The notes: generated by a model from the letters alone, not told the origin. A DNA stretch of 64,000 bases from Methanosarcinaceae archaeon (GCA_020055655.1 JAIPUR010000006.1:27214-91213); one strand, 5' to 3'; shown: positions 16,168 through 25,551, numbered from the stretch's first letter. Translations and numbers: made by a program.

Positions 16168-17454
16168 ATGTCCACTAATACTGACCAAGCAATGACAATC
16201 TCTGAAAAGATATTTTCAAAGGCTGCCGGGAAAACGGTTAAAGCCGGAGAATTCGTAATGGCAAATATAGACAGGGCGATGACCCACGATATCACAGGAC
16301 CTCTCGCAGTAGATGGTTTCTATGAGATCATGAAAGAAAAGGAAGAAAAAAAGGTCTGGGACCCTAGCAAAATAGTAATTCTCTTTGACCACCAGGTTCC
16401 TGCTGACTCACTCAATGCAGCTAAGAACCACACCATGCTCAGAAAATTCGCAAAAGAGCAGGGTATCCTTAATTATGACGTTTATGAGGGTGTTTGCCAC
16501 CAGGTAATGCCAGAAATGGGTCACGTGAAACCAGGTGACCTCATAGTAGGTTCTGACTCACATACATGCGCCTATGGATCCCTTGGAGCATTCTCCACAG
16601 GTATTGGGTCAACAGACATGGCTGCAGTCTTTGCATCCGGAAAGCTATGGTTCAAGGTTCCTGAGACCATCAGGTTCGAAGTGAACGGAAAGCTTCCAAA
16701 GAACGTGTATTCAAAGGATGTCATCCTCCATCTTATTGGAGATGTAGGCGCAGAAGGAGCAAGGTATATGGCTGCTGAATATGCAGGTACTACCATGCAG
16801 GATCTGTCAATATCCGAACGTATGACCGTATCCAATATGGCTATTGAAATGGGCGGAAAGGCAGGTATCATTGAAGCTGACAAAACAACAGAAACATACC
16901 TGAAAGAGCGTATTCAAGATTATGAATTTGACCCATACTGGAGATCAGATGAAGATGCAAACTATGCAGACTTCAGAAAATATGATGTTAGTAACCTTGA
17001 GCCACAGATTGCCTGCCCACACAATGTGGACAACGTAAAGCCTGTCACAGAGGTCGAAGGTACAAAGGTCGATCAGGTATTTGTCGGATCATGCACCAAT
17101 GGAAGATTCGAGGATATTGAAATTGTTGCAAAGATGATGGGTGATGAACCCGTTGCCAAGGATGTAAGACTTCTGATCATACCTGCTTCCAGAACAGAAT
17201 ACATGAAGGTTCTCAGAGCAGGATATGTCGAACAGTTCATGGAAGCTGGAGCAATGGTAGAAGCGCCATGCTGTGGACCATGTATGGGCGGATCATTTGG
17301 TCTTCTTGGCGATGGAGAGGTCGGACTTGCAACATCCAACCGGAACTTCAAGGGAAGAGAAGGAAGCCCTGAATCATTCGTATATCTCAGTTCACCTGCA
17401 ACTGCAGCAGCATCAGCAATTACAGGAGAGATCACAGACCCAAGGAAGATGTAA
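16168..17454 (+). CDS. Aconitase-family large subunit (3-isopropylmalate or homoaconitate dehydratase)
   Basis: 428 residues, the size of archaeal LeuC/HacA large subunits, which dehydrate and rehydrate 2-isopropylmalate (leucine) or homocitrate (coenzyme B side chain) with a separate small subunit. Seen: [27 protein letters not shown], the 4Fe-4S cysteines in FVGSCTNGR and [10 protein letters not shown] (C-x2-C), and [17 protein letters not shown]. Leucine versus homocitrate specificity is set mainly by the small subunit loop, which is not in the window, so no gene symbol is given. A terminator-like hairpin overlaps its stop. Confidence 0.9.
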   Translation: MSTNTDQAMTISEKIFSKAAGKTVKAGEFVMANIDRAMTHDITGPLAVDGFYEIMKEKEEKKVWDPSKIVILFDHQVPADSLNAAKNHTMLRKFAKEQGILNYDVYEGVCHQVMPEMGHVKPGDLIVGSDSHTCAYGSLGAFSTGIGSTDMAAVFASGKLWFKVPETIRFEVNGKLPKNVYSKDVILHLIGDVGAEGARYMAAEYAGTTMQDLSISERMTVSNMAIEMGGKAGIIEADKTTETYLKERIQDYEFDPYWRSDEDANYADFRKYDVSNLEPQIACPHNVDNVKPVTEVEGTKVDQVFVGSCTNGRFEDIEIVAKMMGDEPVAKDVRLLIIPASRTEYMKVLRAGYVEQFMEAGAMVEAPCCGPCMGGSFGLLGDGEVGLATSNRNFKGREGSPESFVYLSSPATAAASAITGEITDPRKM

Positions 17455-17468
17455 AATCTTCCTTTTTT
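17444..17468 (+). terminator. Hairpin plus T-run terminator
   Basis: GGAAGAT (17444-17450), loop GTAAA, ATCTTCC (17456-17462), then TTTTTT (17463-17468). It has the form of an intrinsic terminator and covers the stop codon of the aconitase-family gene. A U-run alone can terminate archaeal transcription, so the site is well supported as a transcript end. Confidence 0.6.
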
Positions 17469-17676
17469 GCCACATTATGACCAAAACAGATATATTACAA
17501 AATCTGCATGATTATTTCAGACGTTGGAAAACCAGCACTAACCCGTCATATTGTGCGGATTACACCAACGTCACTTTAGACATTTTTAATTAAGATTTTT
17601 CCATGAGTTTTACTGCCCAGACCCATCCATAACCACAAGAGTAAATAGAATAAGACTGTACTTGCACTTGATCAAA

Positions 17677-17976
17677 ATGTCAGATACAGACCTTTCAATC
17701 TTAAACGAACTATACGACATCATACTTGACCGCAAGAGTAACCCCAGCGAAGAATCCTACGTAAACTCACTTCTTAACCATAGAAAGGGTATTGATAAAA
17801 TACTTGAGAAGGTCGGCGAAGAATCCATAGAGACAATACTTGCAGTAAAGGGTGGAAAAAAAGAAGAAATAGTTTATGAATCATCAGACCTTCTTTTTCA
17901 CCTGATGGTGATGTTCGTATCATCTGGAATATCTCTTGAGGATATTACCGAAGAGCTGAAAAAACGCAGAAAATGA
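17677..17976 (+). CDS. hisE: Phosphoribosyl-ATP pyrophosphatase HisE
   Basis: 99 residues from ATG 17677 (a TTG at 17662 is also in frame but has no better ribosome site). HisE removes pyrophosphate from PR-ATP in the second step of histidine synthesis. The all-alpha MazG-superfamily core is clear: [26 protein letters not shown] (cited as [19 protein letters not shown]) with the EExxE metal site, and [15 protein letters not shown] with the second ExxD site. It stands alone here, with hisF at the window start. Single-domain HisE, separate from HisI, is usual for methanosarcinal archaea. Confidence 0.92.
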   Translation: MSDTDLSILNELYDIILDRKSNPSEESYVNSLLNHRKGIDKILEKVGEESIETILAVKGGKKEEIVYESSDLLFHLMVMFVSSGISLEDITEELKKRRK

Positions 17977-17988
17977 TTTTTTTATTTT

Positions 17989-18864
17989 TCAGTAAATTGT
18001 CAATTCGTGGAAAATATCTTTCTTTGAAAGAAGACCTTTTAGGACACCATCAAAAGAAACAAGCAAGAATCCGATGTCACGTTTATCGAACATTTTCACG
18101 GCATCATATAGAGATGTTTCCGAATCCACAGTGATCAATTCCATCGTCATGATATCTTTGACCTTTGCAGTCATATTACCGCATGCAACTGCATCGCCGA
18201 TATCTGTAAATGTGACTACACCGATAATTTCATCGCCTTCCATTACAGGCGCACCATGAATGCTATTTTCCACCAGTATACGAGCAGTTTCCTGGATACT
18301 TGAAGTAGAATTTATAAATACCACATCCATACGTGCATAGTCCTTTACCGGTTTTTTAGGAAGAGAGATCATCTCAGTTATTGAGAAAACAAGAGTGTTT
18401 TTTGTGTCATCGCGTCCGACTACCTCGCCACAAACTACTAATTTATTCACTGGTGTCGGACCCATCTGAACTTTATCTCCCTGCTCAAAGCCTTTGATAT
18501 TGCCCAAAACTTTAATCGTACCCTGGCAAAGATCAGGATGTCTTACAGTGGTGAAACTCACTTCTGCTGCTGTTGCACCTTCCATTAAATTGCCGTTAAG
18601 GTAAATAGGAACTACAGCTTCGTTTTCCATGGATGTGATACTAAGTGCTTCATATGCACCGCCTGTTGCCTTATATCCACCTTTTGGACCGGGGACTCCC
18701 TCTACAAGGCCAAGAACTTTTAGAGATTGCATCTGATTACGAACAGTACCTGGGTTTCTATTAATGAGGTCAGCAATCTCCTCGCCTTTTACAGCTCGGC
18801 TTTTTTCTCTCTGGAGATTTATTAATGCTATAAGAATATCTTTTTGAATTGGAGTCAGTTCCAT
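17989..18864 (-). CDS. HTH and CBS-domain transcriptional regulator
   Basis: 291 residues. The N-terminal winged helix (LTPIQKDILIALINL, EEIADLINRNPGTVRNQMQSLKVLGLVEG, wing PGPKGGYKAT) is followed by a beta-rich middle domain (about 85-165) and a pair of CBS domains at the C-terminus (MDVVFINSTSSIQETARILVE and DIMTMELITVDSETSLYDAVKM, quoted in short form). CBS pairs commonly sense adenine nucleotides or SAM. This architecture is common in methanogens. The target is unknown; the 421-bp region upstream has paired palindromes that could be its operators. Confidence 0.82.
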   Translation of the reverse strand: MELTPIQKDILIALINLQREKSRAVKGEEIADLINRNPGTVRNQMQSLKVLGLVEGVPGPKGGYKATGGAYEALSITSMENEAVVPIYLNGNLMEGATAAEVSFTTVRHPDLCQGTIKVLGNIKGFEQGDKVQMGPTPVNKLVVCGEVVGRDDTKNTLVFSITEMISLPKKPVKDYARMDVVFINSTSSIQETARILVENSIHGAPVMEGDEIIGVVTFTDIGDAVACGNMTAKVKDIMTMELITVDSETSLYDAVKMFDKRDIGFLLVSFDGVLKGLLSKKDIFHELTIY

Positions 18865-19285
18865 AAAATCACCATTAAGTGAATAATCTAATTATACATA
18901 GTCAATAGTGATATAAATATATGAGTATTTCAAATAAATAATAGATAATATATACAATATGATTAGAGATTATCAAATTAGGTCATAATTCCTCCCATTC
19001 TAATTTGATGATATTAAGTCACACATAATTTGCAAATGAATTCGTTTGTTTAACCCTATTTTGCAAATTCCGTCCAAAACATTGTGATAATATTTCATGG
19101 ACTGGTACATTTTCTGATATATAAGCGTAATGCGTGAGCTACATTCATTCAACGTTAATTGGTAATGAAAAAAGAGTTACACTTTTAAAGTGAAAATATA
19201 ATTTGATGGTCCTGATCAACAAAATATACACAAGGAATAACACTTTATACTTTCAAGCGATTGAGCCTACACAGGTAAGAAGACT
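18865..19285. promoter_or_regulatory. 421-bp divergent intergenic region with paired inverted repeats
   Basis: No gene seen. ATCAAATTAG (18972-18981) pairs with CTAATTTGAT (19000-19009), a perfect 10-bp inverted repeat. AATTTGCAAA (19027-19036) pairs with TTTGCAAATT (19060-19069), also perfect; each arm itself contains the palindrome TTTGCAAA, and the two palindrome centres are 31 bp apart, about three helical turns. A TATA-like GATATATAAG lies near 19117. The layout fits operators controlling the HTH-CBS regulator, NOG1, or both. Confidence 0.4.
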
Positions 19286-20257
19286 ATGATATTTGAGAAG
19301 ATAACGACTATCCCAACATCAGACGAGCTAATAGATAAAGCATTCAAAAGAGCAAGCCGTGCGATGTCTGGAAAGAAAATTACAGGCAGGGACACTGCAC
19401 GTCAGGCACATGAATCCATGATACTGACATCTGGAAATATACTATCAGACAATCTTTCAAACATAGTTAGACATTTTCCTAATTTTGATGACCTACACCC
19501 ATTCTACTACGACCTTGCAAATGTAATGGTCGGTATTGATAAACTGAGACTTGCTCTTGGAAAAATAGATTGGGCAAGTTCCAAGATCCATGGCATGGCA
19601 AGAGAACATGTGGGAATGATAAGAAGATCGCAGGAACCTACACTCGTAAGAAAAAAATTCTTCGGTCGTGTGGGATCCATCATGAAATCCATAAACAAGG
19701 ACCTTGTTTTTCTCAGTGATGCTCGCGATAAACTAAAAGAACTCCCTTCAGTAGAAGATGAGCCAACCATTGTTGTTGCAGGATACCCCAACATTGGAAA
19801 ATCCAGTTTTGTTTCAATGGCTACCGGTGCAAAACCGGAGATAGCATCGTATCCATTTACAACAAAAGGTGTATCAATAGGACACTTTATGATAGGTCCG
19901 GACAGATATCAGGTAATTGACACCCCCGGACTTCTTGACAGGCCGATGTCAGAGAGAAATGAGATCGAGCTTCAGGCCATCAGTGCATTGACAAATCTTG
20001 AAGCAGTGGTTCTTTTCATTATTGATGCATCGGAATCATGTGGTTACGAGATACAAGATCAGAAAAGTATGCTTGAAGATGTAAGAGATGCATTTGAGCT
20101 ACCATTCCTTGTGGTTGCAAATAAATCCGACCTTCCACAATTCAGAGAGCTTGATTTTGTTGATATGAAAATGTCCACAGCTACCGGAGAAGGCGTTCAG
20201 GAAGTTATGAATAAACTTGTGGAAATGATGGATCAGGTAAAAATAGAAGATGTATAA
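19286..20257 (+). CDS. NOG1-family GTPase
   Basis: 323 residues, the archaeal NOG1 length. NOG1 GTPases act in 50S/60S ribosomal subunit assembly. The N-terminal helical bundle (about 1-155) is followed by the G domain: G1 AGYPNIGKSSFVS (about 171), G2/switch SYPFTTKGVSIG, G3 VIDTPGLLDRP, G4 VVANKSDL, G5-like MSTATGEG. No C-terminal extension. Upstream lies a long regulatory-looking spacer; downstream it converges on the aminotransferase gene. Confidence 0.93.
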   Translation: MIFEKITTIPTSDELIDKAFKRASRAMSGKKITGRDTARQAHESMILTSGNILSDNLSNIVRHFPNFDDLHPFYYDLANVMVGIDKLRLALGKIDWASSKIHGMAREHVGMIRRSQEPTLVRKKFFGRVGSIMKSINKDLVFLSDARDKLKELPSVEDEPTIVVAGYPNIGKSSFVSMATGAKPEIASYPFTTKGVSIGHFMIGPDRYQVIDTPGLLDRPMSERNEIELQAISALTNLEAVVLFIIDASESCGYEIQDQKSMLEDVRDAFELPFLVVANKSDLPQFRELDFVDMKMSTATGEGVQEVMNKLVEMMDQVKIEDV

Positions 20258-20294
20258 GAGGATCAATACACCACATCTTTTTTCATTCAATTTA

Positions 20295-21410
20295 TTATTT
20301 AAGCACTTCTTCCATTATGCCCAAAGCCTTTTTTATATTATCCATGGAAGTTGCATAAGATAATCTTATATGACCTTCGCCGCCAGCACCAAATGCAGTA
20401 CCCGGGACCACTATAATCCCATTGGACACAAGTTTTGCTGCAACCTCTGCTGAATCAGAAACTTCCGGAAATGCATAGAATGCACCTTTTGGGAAATCGC
20501 ATTTCAGGCCGATAGAATTTAGACCTTCCACAAGAACGTTTCTGCGTTTCCTGAATTCTTCCCGCATTTCAATAACGGGATCAATTGACCCATTTATAGC
20601 TGCAAGTGCTGCCTTTTGAGCAATGGAATTTGCGCATGCCTGAACATATTGATGGATCTTTATCATCTGATCAGTGTATTCTTGTTTTGCAGCAACATAA
20701 CCAAGTCTCCATCCGGTCATGGAATATGTTTTGGACACTGCATTAACAGTAATGACATTATCAGAGAACTGAGCAGGGCTTACATGCTCCCCTTCATAAA
20801 TAAAATGCTCATAAACCTCATCGGATATCAAAGTGATATTATGATCATCCGCGATCTCAGCAAATGCTTTCATATCGGATCTGCTTTGAACAGCCCCTGT
20901 AGGGTTTGCAGGTGAATTAAGTATCATTGCCTTGGTTTTGGGATTGATTCTTTCAACTACATCTTCAGGCCTTATGGTAAGATCATCTCCAAGAGGAAGA
21001 GGTGAGCTTAGACCACCCATGATCTCAATGAGGGAATTATAAGAAACAAAGCCAGGATTTGCAACAAGCACTTCATCACCAGGATTTACAAGTGATGCTA
21101 TGGCAATTTCAAGTGCTTCAGATGCACCGGATGTTACGATCAATTCATCTGAAGAGACATCTATACTGTTCTCCCTTTGAAATTTAGAGCTTAGAGCCTC
21201 ACGAAGTTCCACAATACCAGACCCAAAAGTATAGCCCGTGAAGCCTTCGTTGATGGCATTAATAGCTGCCTGTTTGATGTGTTCAGGAGTATCAAAGTCA
21301 GGCTGGCCAATGCCGAGGTTTACAGCACCTGGGCCTGCAGCCTCGAACATTTTACGGATACCGGAAATATCAATATCCAGTGCCCTTTTAGCAAACTTCG
21401 TGTTGGCCAT
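20295..21410 (-). CDS. Class I aminotransferase, aspartate aminotransferase-like
   Basis: 371 residues, fold-type I PLP enzyme of the AspAT I-gamma type common in archaea. Seen: AVNLGIGQPDFDTPEHI, NSPANPTGAVQSRSDM, ISDEVYEHFIYEG, the PLP lysine in NAVSKTYSMTGWRLGYVA (about residue 228), and the substrate arginine in EGHIRLSYATS near the end. It could act on aspartate, alanine or aromatic amino acids; sequence alone does not decide. It is followed, 12 bp upstream in the genome order of transcription, by the hxlB gene, so the two may form one transcript. Confidence 0.88.
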   Translation of the reverse strand: MANTKFAKRALDIDISGIRKMFEAAGPGAVNLGIGQPDFDTPEHIKQAAINAINEGFTGYTFGSGIVELREALSSKFQRENSIDVSSDELIVTSGASEALEIAIASLVNPGDEVLVANPGFVSYNSLIEIMGGLSSPLPLGDDLTIRPEDVVERINPKTKAMILNSPANPTGAVQSRSDMKAFAEIADDHNITLISDEVYEHFIYEGEHVSPAQFSDNVITVNAVSKTYSMTGWRLGYVAAKQEYTDQMIKIHQYVQACANSIAQKAALAAINGSIDPVIEMREEFRKRRNVLVEGLNSIGLKCDFPKGAFYAFPEVSDSAEVAAKLVSNGIIVVPGTAFGAGGEGHIRLSYATSMDNIKKALGIMEEVLK

Positions 21411-21422
21411 ATTAGCTCCCGA

Positions 21423-22031
21423 TCATTCAATATTGGTATGTCTTGATTTAAGATCAGCTTCTGATGCACCTGTAATGTATATCAATTCTGCGATCACGGC
21501 GTCAAGAAAAACACTTGCAGATGTTTCAAAAGAGGTGCCAAGTGGTGTAAGATAAGTGTATTCACCACGCATGTGACGTTCGACGTAGCCACCTGCATCA
21601 TCCTTTGTCCTTCCATGAAGTTCGATCACATTATCGGACAAGTTGCCAAGTTTTGAATCCTTGTTAGAAGTTATTGATACAAGCGTTGCACCAATATCCT
21701 TTGCAACTTTTCCAAGGTCTGAAATTGAACGAGTCTGCCCGGACCCGGATATTGCAACAACAACATCACCGCTACTGACAGCAGGTGTGGTGGTCTCACC
21801 AACTACATGTGAAGAAAAACCAAGATGCATTAATCTCATTGCAAAAGCTCTTCCAACAAGACCTGACCTTCCTGCACCCATAACAAATACCCGCTTTGCT
21901 TTTAGGAGATGTTGAAGCATCTCCTGAATAGATTCATAATCAAGCTCTTCAGCCACCTTTTCCAAGTGCCCGACCATTAACAGAATAGATGATTTCAAAT
22001 GTTTACATTCAATTGTATTATCTTCGCTCAT
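21423..22031 (-). CDS. hxlB: 6-phospho-3-hexuloisomerase
   Basis: 202 residues, a single SIS domain of the HxlB type: VFVMGAGRSGLVGRAFAMRLMHLGF (cited as VFVMGAGRSGLVGRAFAM), VVAISGSGQTRSISDLGK, LGTSFETSASVFLDAVIAEL. It interconverts fructose 6-phosphate and 3-hexulose 6-phosphate. In archaea without the oxidative pentose phosphate pathway, running it in reverse with hexulose-phosphate synthase provides ribulose 5-phosphate for nucleotides. The partner synthase is not in the window. It precedes the aminotransferase gene on the minus strand. Confidence 0.92.
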   Translation of the reverse strand: MSEDNTIECKHLKSSILLMVGHLEKVAEELDYESIQEMLQHLLKAKRVFVMGAGRSGLVGRAFAMRLMHLGFSSHVVGETTTPAVSSGDVVVAISGSGQTRSISDLGKVAKDIGATLVSITSNKDSKLGNLSDNVIELHGRTKDDAGGYVERHMRGEYTYLTPLGTSFETSASVFLDAVIAELIYITGASEADLKSRHTNIE

Positions 22032-22049
22032 TGTAAAAGATCCTATTAT

Positions 22050-22571
22050 TTAATGGGAATGACTATCGTAATATTTCTCTTTAACATCATCCTTATAATT
22101 AACTTTTTTCAGAACCCATCCTTTGATATTAGTTAATTCATCATATAGTCTGATAATATCTGAATCATTGCCATTCCAATAACAATCCATAAGCATGTCA
22201 TTTTCTTTAAGCTCATCACATATTGAACCTGCAAGCCTGAAAAGTGCTTTTTTACTGGAAAATGGGATATGAAAAGTTGCACGATATCCTTTGTCCGCCT
22301 TGGCATAGGCTACAAGAACATACCCATTGCTTTCGTAGTCAGTTATTTCCTCAAAATCACAAACAACCTCAAGCTCATGGACAGCTGTCTTATCGATTTT
22401 AGAAATTGCGAGAAGGACCTCACCTACAACTACATCAGGTATTTGCCGTCCAAACCATATAGAGATTTTACCATAGGTACAGACTACATGTATGTCATCC
22501 CTACCCATCTCAAAAGAAGAAAGTGAGTGATGAGGAGAAATTAAGTCTTGTTTACTCTCTTTAACACTCAT
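22050..22571 (-). CDS. Conserved-looking protein of unknown function
   Basis: 173 residues, soluble, with alternating strands (IHVVCTYGKISIWFG, VHELEVVCDFEEI, GYRATFHIPFS) and a helix KALFRLAGSICDEL. An internal ATG at 22508 (MGRDDIHVVC) is a second possible start. No family recognised. It lies 16 bp after the DUF2073 gene and 18 bp before hxlB, in what looks like one minus-strand operon (Era-like GTPase, DUF2073, this gene, hxlB, aminotransferase). Confidence 0.6.
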   Translation of the reverse strand: MSVKESKQDLISPHHSLSSFEMGRDDIHVVCTYGKISIWFGRQIPDVVVGEVLLAISKIDKTAVHELEVVCDFEEITDYESNGYVLVAYAKADKGYRATFHIPFSSKKALFRLAGSICDELKENDMLMDCYWNGNDSDIIRLYDELTNIKGWVLKKVNYKDDVKEKYYDSHSH

Positions 22572-22587
22572 TCAAATTCACACACAT

Positions 22588-22950
22588 CTATTTACTTGCA
22601 GAAACAAGAGCACTGATCATATCACGATCCTTTTTGAGGGTCTTTAACTGGTCAGCAGGTCCGATCACGGTAAGTCTTGTTTTAAGTGCATTCTTCTTCA
22701 GGATCTTGCCGAAGAATGATGTATCAACTTCAGAAGGATAACTTTCCATTTCAATTCCTGAAAAACCATCTGGCTCTATTAGAGTCATGGTCATTTCTAT
22801 AAGACTTGCCTCTTCCTCCGGGCTCAAACCCTTTTCAAGCACCAGGATCTTGCCGCTCATCACTTCATCAATTATAAATCTGACTTTTTCAACAGGAGCC
22901 ATTTCTGACAATCTGTGCTCAGAGATCAGATCCATCTGGAAACCCTTCAT
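22588..22950 (-). CDS. DUF2073 family protein, partner of the Era-like GTPase
   Basis: 120 residues from ATG 22950. Features are MDLISEHRLSEMAPVEKVRFI, VMSGKILVLEKGLSPEEEASLIE (quoted short as KILVLEKGLSPEEEASLIE) and the C-terminal LTVIGPADQLKTLKKDRD. This matches DUF2073, a small archaeal family that almost always sits next to an Era-like GTPase. The start is chosen because GGTG, spaced five bases upstream, overlaps the GTPase stop; TTG 22962 is also in frame. The function is unknown; ribosome or RNA-related work is inferred from the partner. Confidence 0.8.
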   Translation of the reverse strand: MKGFQMDLISEHRLSEMAPVEKVRFIIDEVMSGKILVLEKGLSPEEEASLIEMTMTLIEPDGFSGIEMESYPSEVDTSFFGKILKKNALKTRLTVIGPADQLKTLKKDRDMISALVSASK

Positions 22951-22954
22951 AAGA

Positions 22955-23590
22955 TCACCCAAACCTCTTTGCTATTTCTTCATACAGTGTCTCCACATTC
23001 TTTCCTTCGAGAGCTGATATTGAAACCATTGGGTGTTGTGGGAAGGCATCTCTAATAGTAGACGGAGATGAATCAGGAAGATCAACCTTATTAGATACAA
23101 TCAGCAATGGGAGCTGACGTGCTTCCATGTTTCCAATAACAGTTACATTAACCTGGGTGAAAGGATCTTCTGTGGCATCCATAACAAGAATGACACCATC
23201 GAGGTTCTCAAGCCATTTAACAGATTCAATAACTCCCTCTGTTGCTTCTTTAGCACGTCTTTTAGACTCAGCCTCATCCATTCCCTGTGCCATGAATTCT
23301 TGGAAATCTATCTTTGTTGCAAGTCCCGGAGTATCAATGATATCTAAAGTGATAGAACTTGAATCGGCCTTTATTGTCACACCTTCTCTGCGCCTTGCAC
23401 GTCTGGTCTCATGGGCAACATGAGACACAGAACCCATTGCATCGCCAGTCCAGTCCCTGATAATACGGTTTGCTAAAGTGGTCTTACCTGCATTTGGCGG
23501 ACCATATATACCTATTCGAGCATTTTGCTTTTTAAACAGTTTTGTGAAAAATTTAGAGAAATTGCTTTTGAATTTGTTAATTACGCCCAT
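22955..23590 (-). CDS. Archaeal Era-like small GTPase
   Basis: 211 residues: G1 YGPPNAGKTTLANR (about 29), G3 DIIDTPGLATKIDF, G4 IVSNKVDLPDS, G5 VSISALEGKN. It lacks the KH domain of bacterial Era, as is usual for archaeal Era-like proteins. GGAGG six bases upstream of ATG 23590 gives a strong start. It leads the operon with DUF2073 and overlaps neither gene except by the shared ribosome site. Cellular role is not established; a part in ribosome assembly is a guess from the GTPase family. Confidence 0.85.
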   Translation of the reverse strand: MGVINKFKSNFSKFFTKLFKKQNARIGIYGPPNAGKTTLANRIIRDWTGDAMGSVSHVAHETRRARRREGVTIKADSSSITLDIIDTPGLATKIDFQEFMAQGMDEAESKRRAKEATEGVIESVKWLENLDGVILVMDATEDPFTQVNVTVIGNMEARQLPLLIVSNKVDLPDSSPSTIRDAFPQHPMVSISALEGKNVETLYEEIAKRFG

Positions 23591-23699
23591 TCATACCCTC
23601 CGTTGTATGGGATGACATCATATTTGAATATTTTACTATAACAAACACCCACTGGCATATATTTCTTATTGTATATGGTTAAGCTGATAATAGGTGCCA

Positions 23700-24701
23700 T
23701 TAACTATTTAATTTAGTCATAGCTGAGTTAATTGCTATTTCAGCGATATTTACACTGTAATCGACAATTCTGTCAATACTGTCCACTGCAGTCCCAAGTG
23801 CAACCACTGATTCAGGGGAACTGAGTGTCAAAGTAGCTTCGTTGAGCTTTTTAATTAGAGGAGACATCTTTGCAATTCTGTCAATAACCTGGTTTGCAAG
23901 ATCAACATCTGAATTATAAAGAGCATCTATAGAGTCTTCAAATATTTTTCTAGAGAAGTCGCTTGCTTTTTCTATCATTTCCATAGTATTTTCAGGAACA
24001 GGGGAATCAAATGAATATGTAGACTTAGCGATCTTGCATGCATGGTCTGCGATCCTTTCGATTGGAACGGCTGCCATCCTAAAATCATGATATTCATCTA
24101 TAGAAGTTTCCATAGCATCAGGAAGTCTTGCACCTCGAAGTACAGCACGGAACTGTTTTGAGATTAACAAGAACAGACGATCAACATCATCATCCCTTTG
24201 ATCAACATCAAGTGCAAGATCAGTATCCAATGTCTTCACAGCTTTTATTGCATCCCCATACATGGAATTTGAGATCAGGAACATCCTTCTCACACTTTTT
24301 TTGATAGAGATCTCATCCGGATTCAGCAAATCCTGAATAACCACTTTTTTTGCAGTTTCCTCAACTATCTCAGGGCCTATCAGCTTATAACACATTCCCC
24401 TGATAATGTTTTTTTGCTCCGCCAAAATGCGCTCAGCTTTAATATCTATTATGTCAGACCCAGCAAGATAAGCTGCAATAATATCACGTGTAAGAGCATC
24501 ACCCATTTTACCTGTCACATCTATCTGGTATTTTCTTATAGGAGGTGTATCATGAATCGGGTCTATGACCATCTTTCCATCAGGCTGCGGATATAGTGTA
24601 ACTCTACTTCCTGTTTGTATTCCAACTTTATCTGCCCAGGGTTTGGGTAAAGAGATAATATATGTAGAACCGCCAGTTTGCTGAATTTTTCTAGTTTCTA
24701 T
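23700..24701 (-). CDS. AbrB-PhoU phosphate uptake regulator, apparent ATA start
   Basis: The frame encodes 333 residues: an N-terminal SpoVT/AbrB DNA-binding domain (RKIQQTGGSTYIISLPKPWA, about 4-23) and two PhoU repeats (about 90-330, with YHDFRMAAVPIERIADHACK short form RMAAVPIERIADHACKIAK, and AVDSIDRIVDYSVNIAEIA). Such proteins control phosphate transport genes in archaea. The first ATG (24572) is after the AbrB domain, and a TAA at 24702-24704 directly precedes ATA 24699-24701. The AbrB domain begins right there, and GGGG lies seven bases upstream, so ATA (or less likely ATT, four codons on) is the apparent start. Confidence 0.82.
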   Translation of the reverse strand: METRKIQQTGGSTYIISLPKPWADKVGIQTGSRVTLYPQPDGKMVIDPIHDTPPIRKYQIDVTGKMGDALTRDIIAAYLAGSDIIDIKAERILAEQKNIIRGMCYKLIGPEIVEETAKKVVIQDLLNPDEISIKKSVRRMFLISNSMYGDAIKAVKTLDTDLALDVDQRDDDVDRLFLLISKQFRAVLRGARLPDAMETSIDEYHDFRMAAVPIERIADHACKIAKSTYSFDSPVPENTMEMIEKASDFSRKIFEDSIDALYNSDVDLANQVIDRIAKMSPLIKKLNEATLTLSSPESVVALGTAVDSIDRIVDYSVNIAEIAINSAMTKLNS

Positions 24702-24816
24702 TTAAATTCCCCAGTTTAATCTTGTTTTATAGAATATATATATCCACAGCCGAGGTATATATATCTGTTCTTTTCACACCAAGAATAATATATAATAATA
24801 AACATTATTATAAAAG

Positions 24817-25317
24817 ATGTTGAAAACAAATATGAGTCCGCATGATATATCAATTTTAAGAAAAATTATGCCCATTATTTGCATTCTTGTTCCATGGGAA
24901 GTCTATTACTACATAGGTGATTATTCAAAAGGCTGGGGCATCAAGTTTTCACTATTCTACGCGAATTTTGATTCGCAGTATGGCAACATTTTTGTAGATA
25001 TGATCAAGCAGCTTGGCTTGCTATCCTACGGAGGATTTCTTCCTTCGGTAAGGACTATCACGTGGTTTGTAGCGGCAATACTTTGTATAGCTCTACTAGT
25101 CTATGAATTATCTAAGAAAAGTCTGGAATTAGAACTTAAGAACTCAAACATAGCTGCCGTTTTCATTGCCTGCGCAATATTAACATTAGTAAGTTCACTG
25201 GCAGTCTGGAACAGTGCTTTTAAAGCATTCCCGATCGCTCCATTCTTTTTTTCTCTGGGAGGATATTTACTTCTCACTGCAAATGATTCCAGTGAGAAGT
25301 TCAAAGATAATAATTAA
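24817..25317 (+). CDS. Integral membrane protein of unknown function
   Basis: 166 residues with about four membrane segments (18-33, 83-98, 111-130, 137-152). The loop YYYIGDYSKGWGIKFSLFY (19 residues) between helices 1 and 2 is the most distinctive stretch. I do not recognise a characterised family. ATG 24832 (MSPHDIS) is an alternative start. The region upstream, shared divergently with the AbrB-PhoU gene, is strongly AT-rich with several TATA-like elements. Confidence 0.6.
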   Translation: MLKTNMSPHDISILRKIMPIICILVPWEVYYYIGDYSKGWGIKFSLFYANFDSQYGNIFVDMIKQLGLLSYGGFLPSVRTITWFVAAILCIALLVYELSKKSLELELKNSNIAAVFIACAILTLVSSLAVWNSAFKAFPIAPFFFSLGGYLLLTANDSSEKFKDNN

Positions 25318-25551
25318 ATAACAATTTTAAATGATGATTTGTAATTATTTTATGAAACCTATAAATACACATAAGTTTTTCTTATATTGACGGCAATAGA
25401 TTACAAAATAATGATCATTTTTGTAATGACTTTTTTGAAATTTTTTTTAGCTTAAATTCCAAAATAATACCAATGATATTATTACTATTATATCAATGAT
25501 ATAACATTATGCGAGAAAAATAATATTACATTTCCATGAGCCATTGGACTC
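25318..25551. other. AT-rich intergenic region
   Basis: 234 bp, about four fifths A+T. Repeated ATTATTA/AATGATAT stretches and TATA-like boxes (for example around 25363-25372) suggest the promoter of the UbiA gene. No ORF or strong hairpin seen. Confidence 0.35.

Noticed and set aside
1956..19012. 14-mer TCTAATTTGATGAT at 1956-1969 and 18999-19012
   Set aside because: Both copies lie in AT-rich spacers and nothing else is shared around them, so chance is likely.
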